Source: Uloborus plumipes
Taxonomy: Eukaryota; Arthropoda; Arachnida; Araneae; Uloboridae
Reading direction: 5' to 3'
Length of the DNA: 64,000 nt
Assembly: GCA_038373865.1 (NCBI GenBank)
Contig: JAXGGA010001708.1
Span: forward strand, 62,001 to 126,000
Shown: positions 48,290 through 60,245 of the stretch, piece after piece
Layout: the number at the start of each line of letters is the position of its first letter
Numbering within the stretch: the stretch's first letter is position 1
Notes under the pieces: model-generated
What the model was told of the DNA's origin: nothing
Databases searched by the model: none
What the model saw: the letters and a program-made list of their open reading frames with translations, nothing else
Translations under genes and position numbers: made by a program

Positions 48290-48550
48290 AAATGGATGGG
48301 ACTGGTTCGCTTCCTCCTGGAGAGCCAGGGAGGAGGGAGGACGGAGGATATGTCAGGTAAATCTCGGGAATTCGTCAAGGGAGGGGGACGAATGAATGCA
48401 AAAAGATGGGAGAGGGAAGAAGAAAAATTCCGGAATAATGGAGATTTTGGAGCGATCTGCGGAACAAATAGTCGGATGTCTCATTAGTCACTATCGCTCA
48501 CTTCGAAAGCCAGGGGGAGAGCAAAAACCATTTGTTTCCAAAGTCCACTC
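48290..48550 (+). repeat. Dispersed GC-richer repeat, copy 2 (with 42.27-42.55 kb)
   Basis: This is a GC-richer block with TCAGGTAAATCTCGGGAATT, CGTCAAGGGAGGGGGACGAA, TGCGGAACAAATAGTCGG and ACTATCGCTCACTTCG, collinear with the block at 42.27-42.55 kb. Two overlapping short open frames on the plus strand have no family signature and are best treated as by-products. Confidence 0.5.
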
Positions 48551-48732
48551 TCTTGGTTCTGGAGATGTGTATAAAACATACGACTAAGTAAATTTCCTAA
48601 ATTAGGGATACGATTTGTTTTAACGTTATTTATTCACAGTAAATTACATGCAGGTTAGACAATCAATGGCTTTCCGAATGTGTCAGTAAGTGGTATGGAG
48701 ATAATGCATGATGATTATGTTGGTTATCTAGT

Positions 48733-50027
48733 ACCGTAAAATGGGGTGTATAGGAACAGCGGGGTCAATCGGAACAAAACTTCCAGACCGTACAAAGAAA
48801 TTTTTCATAAATATACTATTGGGTATTTTTCACCATTAATTTTTTTTTTAGAAAGGTAAGATGATAGGAAGTAGGAAAAAATTACTTTTGTCAATCTGGC
48901 AACGCTACTGGCTTCTAAGGAGGGCTGTAAGTGGAATGCTAGAAAACATCACATTTTCATATACTGCAAAACTTCATATGCAAGAACAAACCTTCTTATA
49001 TTTTAAACCTAAGAGTGGTATGTTTCAATTATACATGTATCTGAACAACAGAATACCACATTAGAATTTACATTTTTTATAAATTGTGTCATAAAAATGA
49101 AGAACTCTGAAAAATGCCATTTGAAAAAAAAAATGCGGGGTGAATCGGAACACTTTGTTCTGTTGTTCCAATTCAAACTTATTTGAAGGAAACTGTTTGA
49201 AAAATCAAGATTCTAACCCCAATTCCTCTAATCAAAACAAGGACAAGGATTTATTACTGTTTATCCCTTCTTGTGAGCAACTAGATCTTAGAATGACAGA
49301 AAGTTGTAGATTTCATAAGATTTTTTCTCCAGGAGACTTCTTTTTATTTAAAATACGAGGAGGAAAGTCATATAGACTTTATATAGCAAAAGGCAAGCAC
49401 ACAGACAGTGATTAATAAGCGAAAAAATCTTTCAGGATAATCCCCGAAACCCAGAGATTTTAAGAAACTAAAGAAAAGGCAGAGATCATCCCAGAAGATG
49501 CTATGAAAAAACTTAAGCCAAGTCACAATTGCTAGTTTTAAGGACAAGTACATATTTGTGGACGACATGAGTGACTTCCATTCGTGTTAAATCTTTGTAT
49601 TTCAATTCAAAAGCATTTCTTAAAATTACTTTTCATTTTTCATAAGTTCAAAATTATTTTGAATTTTGACAAATTATAAACGTTTACTGGTACTGAAATT
49701 ATACATTTATTTGACAGTAATTATCTGTTCTTATTCTCCCCATCAATATTACTCATGTTTGTGAGACCTATTACAGATTAAATTGAAAAAAATAAAAATT
49801 TTAACAAGTGTTCCGATTGACCCCTATCAGCGGGGTGATTCGGAACACCCATAATTTGCTATATATTTTAATAATAATTGCTCAAAATCTTTTGTGTTTG
49901 CTTGGAATATCAAAAGTAAAGCAAGACCGAAGTTTTTACCCAGAAAATCAAATTGAAAAAAAATCTTTTAACTGCTTTTTTTACAATCAAAGCTGAAAAG
50001 TGTTCCGATTCACCCCATTTTACGGTA
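48733..50027 (+). mobile_element. Element F: TA-flanked transposon with GGGGTGAATCGGAAC words
   Basis: The ends TACCGTAAAATGGGGTG are mirrored exactly at 48733 and 50027 (right end CACCCCATTTTACGGTA). The word GGGGTSAATCGGAAC and its inverse recur near both ends and inside (about 48761, 49137, 49804, 49831 and 50001). Length is 1295 bp. The interior holds the tail of a broken coding frame. The TA edges are consistent with a Tc1/mariner/pogo-type target, but TA is too short to prove a duplication. Confidence 0.88.
49140..49590 (+). pseudogene. Remnant of a transposon protein C-terminal part in F, tentative
   Basis: The frame 49140-49415 ends with SPGDFFLFKIRGGKSYRLYIAK, resembling a GD(F/Y)VLVKxxGKK..xYVGK pattern that I recall from the C-terminal part of pogo/jerky-like transposon proteins. 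After stops and a shift to another frame, FKKLKKRQRSSQKM (about 49457) and FKDKYIFVDDMSDF (about 49538-49579) look like a basic patch followed by an acidic end. No DDE catalytic core is present. The family assignment rests on recalled motifs only. Confidence 0.35.
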
Positions 50028-51238
50028 ATTAATAAATGTACTTCTTTGTTTGTTATTGACAACATGCATACAAATTAATAAAGTTATGGAAGGGATTTGT
50101 CAGGCTTGCTGAAATAATTATACCTGTAATAAGTGTCGATAAAATTAGTAAAGTTTGCTCGTTTTGCGATACTTTATGCAATAAATCAACAAGATTTCAA
50201 TTACTACATTCTTTGACTTATACTTTTTTTTCAATTTTTCAAACACATGTAATTATTTTTTCATTTTGTAAGAGAAAACTTTTTCGAAAAATTACAAATC
50301 TGTGATATTCAGATTTATATTAAAAGATGCGGTCCTTATTTCCTATTTCATCACATACTTATTAACATATACGTAATGTGTTTTTATTTTTATGTGCTTC
50401 TGTAATTAGTTATTAAGCGGTATGCATTTATAAGGTAATGCATCTGTTTTCACTTACAGATTTGCAGTTAAGTGTACTATATTAATGTTACTTAACTGTT
50501 AAAATAAACACGTGTATGTGCGCAATTTCATTAACTAAAAATAATATGATAGTGGCTTATAGTGAACAGAAAAACACTTTAACCGTAGATTGTTGCAAGC
50601 TGACGTACATTCGGACCTCATACAGCCTGTACTATTAAAACTTAAATTTTCTTCAGCTCTCCGTGCTCGATATAAAAATGAGGAACAAGTATCACAGTAG
50701 CTTTACCAAATGAATATTTCTAATCTCGCCTTTTGTTTAAAGTGTCTTCAAAAGTTCACTTTAAAATGCTAAACCTTCTTGCTTCTGCTTTGACATCTCA
50801 TTTTCCAGTTTTTACAAAAAACAAGGCTTCTTGGAGGTAACCGTTAAAATGCGTTCTTCTTTGGTCCTTTTTTAGAACAGATTGTCATTATTTTCCGAAA
50901 TGACTGGAGTTTAGTACGAGCAAAATTGCATAAGAAAAGTAAATATCCAGTGAATTTAAAGGATAAATTATAAGCAAAATTAAAGGTTAAAATACACGTG
51001 TTGCACCAACCCCATAATATGGAAGGCACTATACGGCATACAAATAACTTTTAGTTCGAGCATTTTAATCAAAATGCACCATGTATGTTATTAGTAAATT
51101 TTACTAATTATCATCCATTCACATTTTCTGACTACAATTTTGTTGGTATGAAGACATGAGAAACAAAATATTAAACTTATATACATTTTTCATATTAGAT
51201 TATTTTAGAAAATATTTAAATTATTCCTAATTGTATAG
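50028..51238. other. AT-rich DNA, no gene
   Basis: No coding sequence, RNA gene or repeat recognised between elements F and G. Confidence 0.55.
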
Positions 51239-52119
51239 TAGGGGAATGTGGGGCAAAGTAAAATAGTTAAGATGAGGCACCTATTTCAAAATGAACAAAC
51301 TGGAATTTTGTTCTAAAAATCAGTGTACATAAAGAAGGAATTTTGTAATACATCTATCGTTGAAATGTTATTTTTCATTTTTGGCAGTTATTTTGCGACT
51401 TCAAAAAAAAAGATGGAATTTTTTAACCTCAAAAAAACATGGGGCAAAGTGAAAAATACACTATTTTTGTAATGAAACTTTTTTTATTTGATGAGCTGGA
51501 GTCATTTTCATCAAATGATCGCGTAAATAATCGACTAAAGGAATTTTTCACGAAAAAATAAACAAGTAAATAAATAATTAAATAAATTAATTTTTATATG
51601 AGAAAAAGAAATGCATTCATAAATTTGAGAACGAATCGCGAAATAAGTGAATAAATAAGGGAATTAATAAATAAAAGAATGTAAATAAATTAATGAAGGA
51701 AGAAATTCCTACGTGATATAGTAAATGAATGAATGCATAAGTGAACGAAATGATTTTTTTTACTTTGCCCCACGTGCTCTTGACAAATAACATTGAACAT
51801 TTAAAATTGAAATATGCATAATATAAACTAACTAGGACTGTACTGGACACCAGTAGATCTCAATTAATAATTAAAATGATAATTACAAAAATTTTATCAT
51901 TTTAAAATGACAAGAAATATTTTGTTAAAAACCATGAATATTACTATAAATGTATCAAATTTTGAAAATGGTGTGTATTTTTTTCGTTGATCTTTGGAGC
52001 TATTTATTTTTTGACACAAATTGACTATATGTCTAGGAATTTAGTTAAAATCTGCTAAATAGATGGCCCTGCAAACGGTGAAAATATTTTACCGCTTCTC
52101 TTAGCCCCACATTCCCCTA
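51239..52119. mobile_element. Element G: TA-flanked MITE with GGGGCAAAGT words
   Basis: The left end TAGGGGAATGTGGGGCAAAG at 51239 pairs with the right end GCCCCACATTCCCCTA ending at 52119. The word GGGGCAAAGT recurs at 51251 and 51441 and inverted at 51762. Length is 881 bp. It contains one copy of a 252-bp block that is found again at 53367, outside the element. No transposase. Confidence 0.87.
51831..52082. repeat. 252-bp duplicated block, copy inside G
   Basis: The block starting ACTAGGACTGTACTGGACAC and ending CCTGCAAACGGTGAA is repeated at 53367-53618 with no difference that I can see and a constant offset of 1536 bp. This copy ends 37 bp before the right edge of element G. Confidence 0.97.
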
Positions 52120-52258
52120 TCTACTGAAACCAGGGTGGTTTTCTATCTATACGAATGTTCACTAGGTATTTCCCTTACGTAATCAACGTGTGACAGAAGT
52201 CTCTTTGAGTCACTTTTCATATCATTCTCAGTGGACGCACTTGCCATAACTCACCCTA

Positions 52259-52305
52259 TAATTATTATTATTATTATTGTTGTTGTTGTTGTTATTATTA
52301 TTATT
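52259..52305. repeat. (ATT)n/(GTT)n microsatellite
   Basis: Runs of ATT, then GTT (TTGTTGTTG), then ATT again. Confidence 0.95.
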
Positions 52306-52619
52306 TAATTGATTGGGTAACAACGCCTAAAACTCATGCTCGAAAATTGCTATGCTCCGTAATGCTTTGTATATGTCTTTTTTTTTTCTCAGGGTGAACA
52401 TACTCATTTCAAATCATGTCACTAAAATCGTCACGAACTTGTTATTTATTTAGAATATAGCTCCTGTTTTTCTTTGAAAAATTTTGGTGCATCACAAATG
52501 GTACAAGACGAGAAAAATACACATGAGAAGCCATATTTAAACCCCATAGGCGGACTCACATTCAGACAGACATTTATTAAATTTGGAGGTACGCCATCCA
52601 AGCTGTCATTTTAAAATGT

Positions 52620-53060
52620 AACTTTCGCGTTTGTTTGTGACTTTGCTCGCATCGAAAATGATAAATTCCACGGTGGTCTACTTTTAGTGATTCATGGAAT
52701 AAAGGTCGCGCGCGTGTCCTATTCGGTCATTAATTTCCCGCTATTCACTATCTCAGCTAACTAGAGATACTTCCCAATGCCTAACACCTTTTTTTCTTCA
52801 TTTTTCTCCTACATTAGCTATGAAATGTAAGGAAATTACGTCATTAACGCATGTTTGATTATGAATTCCTTTGTTTATTCATGAAGCCGAGCCATAATTT
52901 ATTTTTTACGACAAGCTTCTGTTCGCGGTATGTGAAGGGTAAGATTAGTCAATATTTTCCTGTCTGTGACACGGTCGGAGATTTATGACTCCTTTTTGTT
53001 CGCGGTAGTTGTTGTGACAGCTCCTGTTTATCTTCATAACTTCAGTAATTTTTATATATC
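52620..53060. promoter_or_regulatory. Candidate conserved noncoding DNA
   Basis: This is a unique, less AT-rich stretch without inverted ends, repeat units or coding potential. It has clustered motifs of the kind bound by homeodomain and related factors: GGTCATTAATTTCC, AATTACGTCATTAACGC, CATAATTTATT, GAGATTTATGAC. A phrase TTGTTCGCGGTAGTTG at about 52997 partly repeats TTCTGTTCGCGGTATGTG at about 52917. This is pattern-based inference; no comparison was possible. Confidence 0.25.
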
Positions 53061-53366
53061 AGGTTCCTTCACAAAAGCACTCAAAGTATTTCGACGACAC
53101 TAAAGTTTCTTTTTCAAGATTTAATGACCTATTCGGGAGCAACATTATATTACACTCAACGAAGAGAAAGAAAGTATGGCCTCTGTTATAAGTAGTATAT
53201 AATAAAATTTCCGTGATCTTATGTGCGAAGTTCTTTTCTTATTTTTCTATAAACTTTGGAAAAAAGAGTTAATACATTTTGATACCCAGTGTAACGTGTT
53301 TGTAGAAAAAAAAAAAATAATTATGCAATATTTTTGCACAAAAAAGTTCATAAAAAGATAACAACG

Positions 53367-53618
53367 ACTAGGACTGTACTGGACACCAGTAGATCTCAAT
53401 TAATAATTAAAATGATAATTACAAAAATTTTATCATTTTAAAATGACAAGAAATATTTTGTTAAAAACCATGAATATTACTATAAATGTATCAAATTTTG
53501 AAAATGGTGTGTATTTTTTTCGTTGATCTTTGGAGCTATTTATTTTTTGACACAAATTGACTATATGTCTAGGAATTTAGTTAAAATCTGCTAAATAGAT
53601 GGCCCTGCAAACGGTGAA
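53367..53618. repeat. 252-bp duplicated block, copy outside G
   Basis: Identical by eye to 51831-52082. It is flanked here by AACAACG on the left and CATATAATATAATG on the right, with no element ends adjacent. It may be a fragment of another G-family element, a gene-conversion product or an assembly duplicate. Confidence 0.97.
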
Positions 53619-54327
53619 CATATAATATAATGATGGTCAAATGTTACGCTGCGTCACCATAGGGGACATGAAAATTTTAAATATGTAAATACACATTTGT
53701 ATCATATAAAAAATATCTAGCAAAACTCTAAAAAAATCAAAATATAAATCTAAAAAATATAAAATAAAAATTTTTGGGCTTATGTTCATTTCATCGATTA
53801 TTGTTTTTCTTTAAATAATAATATGCTTTACTCTAAGCAAATCAAAAAATAAATAAATAAATAACAAATGGCTTGAGGATTTTTTCTTGCTTTAATCTCA
53901 GAAAATTAGTTTTTGATAGTGCTATCCTGTTTAAAGCAAAAAAAAAATGCTCTTTTAGTTTTCAGAAAACTCTTATTCACTTATATTTGTGTTTAACGAG
54001 TATAAAACAGTCACTCATTTGTAGATAGTTATCAGGCTCATGAGCTAGAGAACTTTTTAGCTATTTGGTTCAAATCTTATAAGATTAGCAAAAAAAAAAG
54101 AGGTTAATGCACATCACGAAAGACGCAGAAGAAGAGTGATAAATGAAATATGAGCATATATTTTGAAAAGTGCCAGTTTGAAGTTGGAGTTTTCTGATGA
54201 AAAAAATTTTTTTCAGAAGAAAATTAATATTGGATTCTAAGTCTAAATTGGGTCTAAATGCAAGAAATAAAAGGGGGGAGGGCAAGTCAGGTATTTACCC
54301 CCGCATAGATTACTTACTTTTAAGCCG

Positions 54328-55570
54328 TTACAGATCTGATGAGTGTTACAGATCTGATGTTAATATGAGCTACATATTTGAGTTTATGCTTTCAGTCTTC
54401 CTTAACATCTCTAAATGATATCATTTCCTTGCATTTTTAACATAGAATTAAGATAATTATATTAAAATATATATATTAGCTAAAAAATCAAATTTTCTTA
54501 TTAAAAAGCATTTCTTGGAAATAAAAATGAGCAATAAGGTTTTTAGATAAAATAAATTATGATATTACCAAATCCAAGCTAATAAAACATTTGTTCTGTT
54601 TTGAAACAACATACAAATTCAACTTTTTCAACACACAACTCTGCTGCTTGGTTTTCTTTAATTAGTTGCAGGAAATTTAATTTCTTGATCAGAAATTCAA
54701 ATTTAGCATGCTAGTTATTATCTAGTTATTTAGAGAAGTTATGAGAAATTGAAGCACCAAAAAAAATAAATAAATACAAAAATAATAATTAATTAACTTA
54801 ATTTCTGCAGTGTCAATTTTTCTTATTTTGCTAACTTCTATTGTTAGGTCATACAAACCACAAATAAAGCAATTGTACTAAAATTCATTGCTTTTCATTT
54901 TTTAAGAACAAAAATATTCAATATAGATGGCTAAAACCTATGATTTTTGCTTTTTATAATTCTGAAACGTGTGAGTTAGTTCGGTAACATATTCGCTGTT
55001 TTTCAATGTTACCGATCTGACAAACTGACAAAGTTTTTTTTTTTTTTTCCCTAGTCGATCGCATTAAACCAAAATCAAACACGTGGTTTCTTCACTTGTA
55101 ATAAAGGACTATACTTTTTTCTCAAATAATTTTTAAAATAATAAAAACTGCGCATTTTAGAGCTTGTTACCGATCTGATGACTTAAATGACACATATTTT
55201 ATAAAATTACTTTAAAAAATCTTACTTACAATTTTAGATGCAGAAATGTAAATTTTTAATTACGATTCGATAAAACATCTCACCAGGTACTCAGTATCAC
55301 GTGGTATAGGTGCAGGAAATGATTTTGGGAGCCTAAACATAGATCGGAAGTTATTGTTATCGCTCTGACGGCGGAACTTGGGACACGCTTATTTCGCATC
55401 GGCAAGAAAATCAGAAATCGATTAAAACAAAAATGAAGTAAAATATTTACAAAGGGGTAAATATAGAATCGTTTTTTGTGCAAGTGCGTTTTTTTGGGAA
55501 GTTAGAAAGTGCGCATGACCTGTTTGCATGCTAAGCTTTACTACTGGAGACACGTTACATATCTGAATTT
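54328..55570. repeat. Scattered GTTACMGATCTGATG words, possible decayed element
   Basis: GTTACAGATCTGATG occurs twice in tandem around 54328-54361. GTTACCGATCTGA occurs at about 55008 and 55168, and GTTACATATCTGAA at about 55554. The repeated word over 1.2 kb resembles the iterated-word design of elements A, D, F and G, but I could not identify paired ends. Confidence 0.5.
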
Positions 55571-55736
55571 TGATGTATCTAAACAATATTTTCTGAGGAA
55601 AAAAAAATCTGATGTTATTAGATGAAATGAAAGCAAAACCTTATCTTCTTTCTGGGGAAAATTATTTTTTTAACTAGTTATTGAAATACTAGTGAAATTC
55701 ACTTGGGACTCAAATTGGCACTTTCCTAAATATTAG

Positions 55737-56263
<527 letters not shown>

Positions 56264-56399
56264 TTTTTTGAAAAAAATTGAACAGACCCAAAATTCCTTT
56301 CGTAATTTGGAGATTTTTTCCTAAATAAACTATATGCTTATCTCTAACGGTTTAGAAATTAGCTATTGGTCCACGATTGGAGTGGACACCCTGTATATA

Positions 56400-59170
56400 T
56401 AAAACCAAAAAACCTGTTTATAACAGTGAAACGAAATTTTTCTGAACTGCAGCATAAAATTGATCAGTAACTAGCAAAATAAGCAAATTTAAATCAAAAT
56501 ACATTTAAAATATTGAAACGGAAGAAAGATTGCCTTCATACTTTTGAGTAGGAATGCTGTAATGCGTTTAATAATGCGAGTTATATCCTAAAGGGAATTA
56601 AACAGGAAATTCAAAAAATCCCGTCGCCGTTTAATATTTCATAACTGAAACCCAATATAATATCTTACTCTTTCGTATAATTTTTTATTCGAACGACGAA
56701 GTCATAAAATAATTTATGTAACATAAGCTGTTTTCAGTACAATGTAAGAAACGGAGTAATATATTTTTTTATTGATTTTATTTTTACATAATGAATAGTT
56801 TTTTCCTAAATTGTTAAGATGCTCTCATTCATATCATAACTCGAGTAGAATAAAATTATAGAGTTATTTGTAATTATTACTTTTGATGAAAATGATGTTA
56901 CCCGAATGAAATGAATAAAATATTACTACGTAGAAACCACAGAAAAGATTAAGAGAGAAAAAAAAAGAGCATTGAGCAAACAGAATTCACTTCAAATTAA
57001 CTTTAATACTTTTCAGCTTGACTCGCTGTGTTGATGACAATGTGTAATTACTAGAAGCAGTTGCCAACCAGCCTCATTCAAACTTACACCATTAAGAAAA
57101 CAATTCACTTAAATAATAAAGCATCAGTATAATTAAGCACTTGAAAACTCAAGAAGATAAAAACGTTTAGTCAATAACAGCCCGCGGCAGAAAGCGTAAT
57201 AATTAGCCATTTCTAACTGCAATCATCATCCTCCTCATAGCCAACGGGCAGACATGGAGATTAAACTTGGCGAAGAGTTTTTTCTTGCCTCATTGCAGAT
57301 GGGGATTTAGCAGAATAAATAAAAGGGCATTTCAATAATTAACTTAGTCCAAATATTTCATGATTCGCTGAACTTAATAGCACAGTGCAATGTTCTGCGC
57401 ATCTATAAATATGTATCATGTTCTTCAAAATTTAGCAATAACATTTCGTTGAAATCTGAATAATATTGTCTGATGTTTAAGTTTATATCTTCGCGCCCAA
57501 TAAGGGTTTATTTTTATTTATATTTCAGATGAAAATCTAAAAGTTATTCCAACACTCAACATGTTTAGTTGATGCCTAGATTTTTAACTGTAATCAGTTT
57601 CCTTTAAAATTTAAAACATATTAAATTTTTTCTCTGCATTTTGAATTTCCGATAAAAATTATAAAAAATCCTGGTTGCTAAGTGACGCTTGGGAAATTGT
57701 TACAACGACCGTGATGTGTAATTCCAAGGCTTCACTAGATAGCGTTTTATACAGGCTGTATCATTACTCAAAACATCAATGGTGAATATTTGCCCGCTAG
57801 AGAGCGCTGAACAATCACCAACCAAATGTTTGTTTATACTTATAAGCATATTGTTTCTGCTGTAAAAACTGATGTTTATCCTATCTTTAAGGGTTAAAAA
57901 ATATTGATATAAAATATATAACTCAATTTTTGCTAAAAAACGAAAATTAACTATATTTGTCAGGTATTAATTTTAAACTTTGACATAATCTGAATGTATA
58001 TGTAAATGTATGTTCAAAAGAAAACGAATTTAATTACATTTCAGTTACCATAAATTGATGTCAGACTCCATATTCTTTCCGGGTATTCTTATTCTGGAAC
58101 TTATTTACTGAATGTGTACAGAAGAACTGTTCAGAAGAATAAATATCGAAAGGAAATTCAAATGTAAAATTGACGTTTAAAATCGAAAATTTAACTCTTG
58201 TTTTCGTTTTCTCCGTTCAAATAGAAATGCATAAAACAGGAGTAAGGAACAAAATTAAATATGAATAGAAAGTTTCAAGATTTTCTTTTTAGGACACTAT
58301 ATCAAGCATTTAGTGCGATAATATTATCTGATGTTTAGTTTCTTAATTCTTTTAGAATAAAACGTAATTGACATTCCTTTCAAGTCTTTTCTAAATGTAA
58401 GCTCAGTGGCAATTTATTTTCTTTTGTAGTTATTCCCTTGGGTTCATTTAATTACTCACGTGTCAGAAAAATTTGAATTTCACAAATGCTTTCCAAGTAT
58501 TTTTTCCAGTAAATGTTTGTGCTTTTTTTTTCTCCCTCAAAACAATTCGTTTTCAGTTCTGCGTTTATTTCCGAAAAAGAATGTGGCTTTCTTTTCTCAC
58601 AGGGCATAAATAGTTCGCAGAATATCACAGTTCTAACGTGACTGCTTTTTGTAATTAAAATACACTTCGTGAATTTTAAAGCAAGCAAATTATTTTCTTG
58701 CCCATCCCTGCTCTTATTATTTACTTAATTAAACTTTAATTCTACCTCAGCGTAAGCTAAAGAAATAATTGTAAGGTTTTTATTTTGTATAACTCTAGAA
58801 ATTTCCTACAAATAAATATTGTATGGATATTATTAGACTATTTTTTATGATTCTTAGCCTGTTTTTTTTTTGTAATAAAATATATAGCGTGTAAGAAATA
58901 TATCTATATTCTTAATTGCAACATATGGTTAAATTGTAAATTATGATTTTTAAGATTCTTAGAGACTTTTATTTTAATTCAATATGCAATGTTCTGTTTC
59001 ATATTTATAAATTTAAGTGAACTACCAAATTTTTTCCGAATAATTTTAATATCTTAATTATAATTTTTGATATATAATTTTATTTTTATATATTGTTGTA
59101 TTTATGTAATTATATAATTAATTATTAATTTGTGGCTTAACAGATTAATAATATATTTAACTATTTTAAT
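56400..59170. other. AT-rich DNA, no gene
   Basis: No gene. A less AT-rich stretch at about 57000-57300 is annotated separately. CGCTAGAGAGCGCTGAAC at about 57793-57811 and nearby CpGs stand out but match nothing I can name. Confidence 0.45.
57000..57300. promoter_or_regulatory. Candidate conserved noncoding DNA
   Basis: Unique sequence with mixed composition and many TAAT/ATTA-type and paired-type motifs (GTGTAATTACTAG, GTAATAATTAGCC, TATAATTAAGCAC). It contains CCCGCGGCAG and has no open frame of note or repeat structure. It could be an enhancer-like element of a distant gene; pattern-based only. Confidence 0.22.
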
Positions 59171-59179
59171 ATAAAACAT

Positions 59180-59414
59180 TTTGCTCACTTTGCCCCTTAA
59201 GTGAGACAAAGTGAAAATTTTCACTTTAATGTAATGTTACTGATTTACGGGAAGGTCAGTGATTAGAAATAACAGTTCATTTGAGTTTACAAATAAATAC
59301 AATATTGGTCTTTTATGTACAGTGATTTTGAAAACAAATATTTAATTTGTTCATTTTTAATAAATGTAAATTTCCTTATCTATTTCACTTTGCCTTAAAT
59401 TCCCCTTAAATTGA
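59180..59414 (-). repeat. Decayed relative of element G
   Basis: On the minus strand, AAGGGGAATTTAAGGCAAAG from about 59409 resembles the left end of element G (TAGGGGAATGTGGGGCAAAG). CACTTTGCCCCTTA and GACAAAGTGAAAA words occur at 59186-59218. The other end was not identified. Confidence 0.4.
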
Positions 59415-59558
59415 TTTGTTTCTACATGATTGAGTAAGTGTGCTTTTTAGTTTTCCGACGCATCTTATTTTTTTTATGAAATGTTCTTCAGTAGAACTAT
59501 ATGAGTGAAAAAAAAAAAAGCCGTTTCCACTCAAAGTTCCATTTTCTTACGCTGAAAA

Positions 59559-59559
59559 A

Positions 59560-59605
<46 letters not shown>
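59559..59605. repeat. (ATT)n microsatellite
   Basis: About 15 consecutive ATT units. Confidence 0.97.
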
Positions 59606-59608
<3 letters not shown>

Positions 59609-60116
59609 CTAGTCTGTCAAACATAAATTATTATATGTCAAATAGCTGAGTCATTCCAAGTGAACTCAACAAGCCTCAAAACTTGACTATCACCAATTTC
59701 AAAAAAAAATCATAGGGTTGAATACGTCTATAAAGTGGTACAAAAAAATGATTTTAAAAATGTTTTTTCAGCTGTTAGTTTTTTGTGGGGGACCCCCTAC
59801 AAAACCCGAAAAATGGCAAAAAGTCGAATTTTGGTACACACACAGATTCAATTTTCTCAGCTTCTATTGTAGCTAAAGTCTTTTGTTATATGTCATTTTA
59901 AAACTCTTTAAACAAGCTTTCATATGATATATGATTTGACAGGTTTTCGTGATGTTAAAATTTCAAGGTCACAGAAAGCATTATCTCAAAAAGTGTATTT
60001 TTTAAAAATCTGAAAAATATATATATATATATTACTTCCCAATGTAGTGTATATGTGTTGAAAATTTCAGAATGGGACAGCAATGAGATCTGGATGAAAA
60101 GGGACATAGACTTTTT

Positions 60117-60245
60117 ACACTCCAGGAGATATATAATACAGAAATATTGCTAACTGTGAAATGCCGTCACTTACAACAACCGTCACTTATAACTAGCATT
60201 TCAGTTTGCAAAATTTCTGTATTATATATCTCCAGGAGAAATGGC
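60117..60245. repeat. Short fold-back with ~43-bp arms
   Basis: TCCAGGAGATATATAATACA onward (60121-60163) is mirrored at 60197-60238 with a few mismatches. The loop contains two CCGTCACTTAYAAC repeats. GGGGGACCCCCTAC at about 59788 and the following text look like part of a longer repeat of unknown type. Confidence 0.8.
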
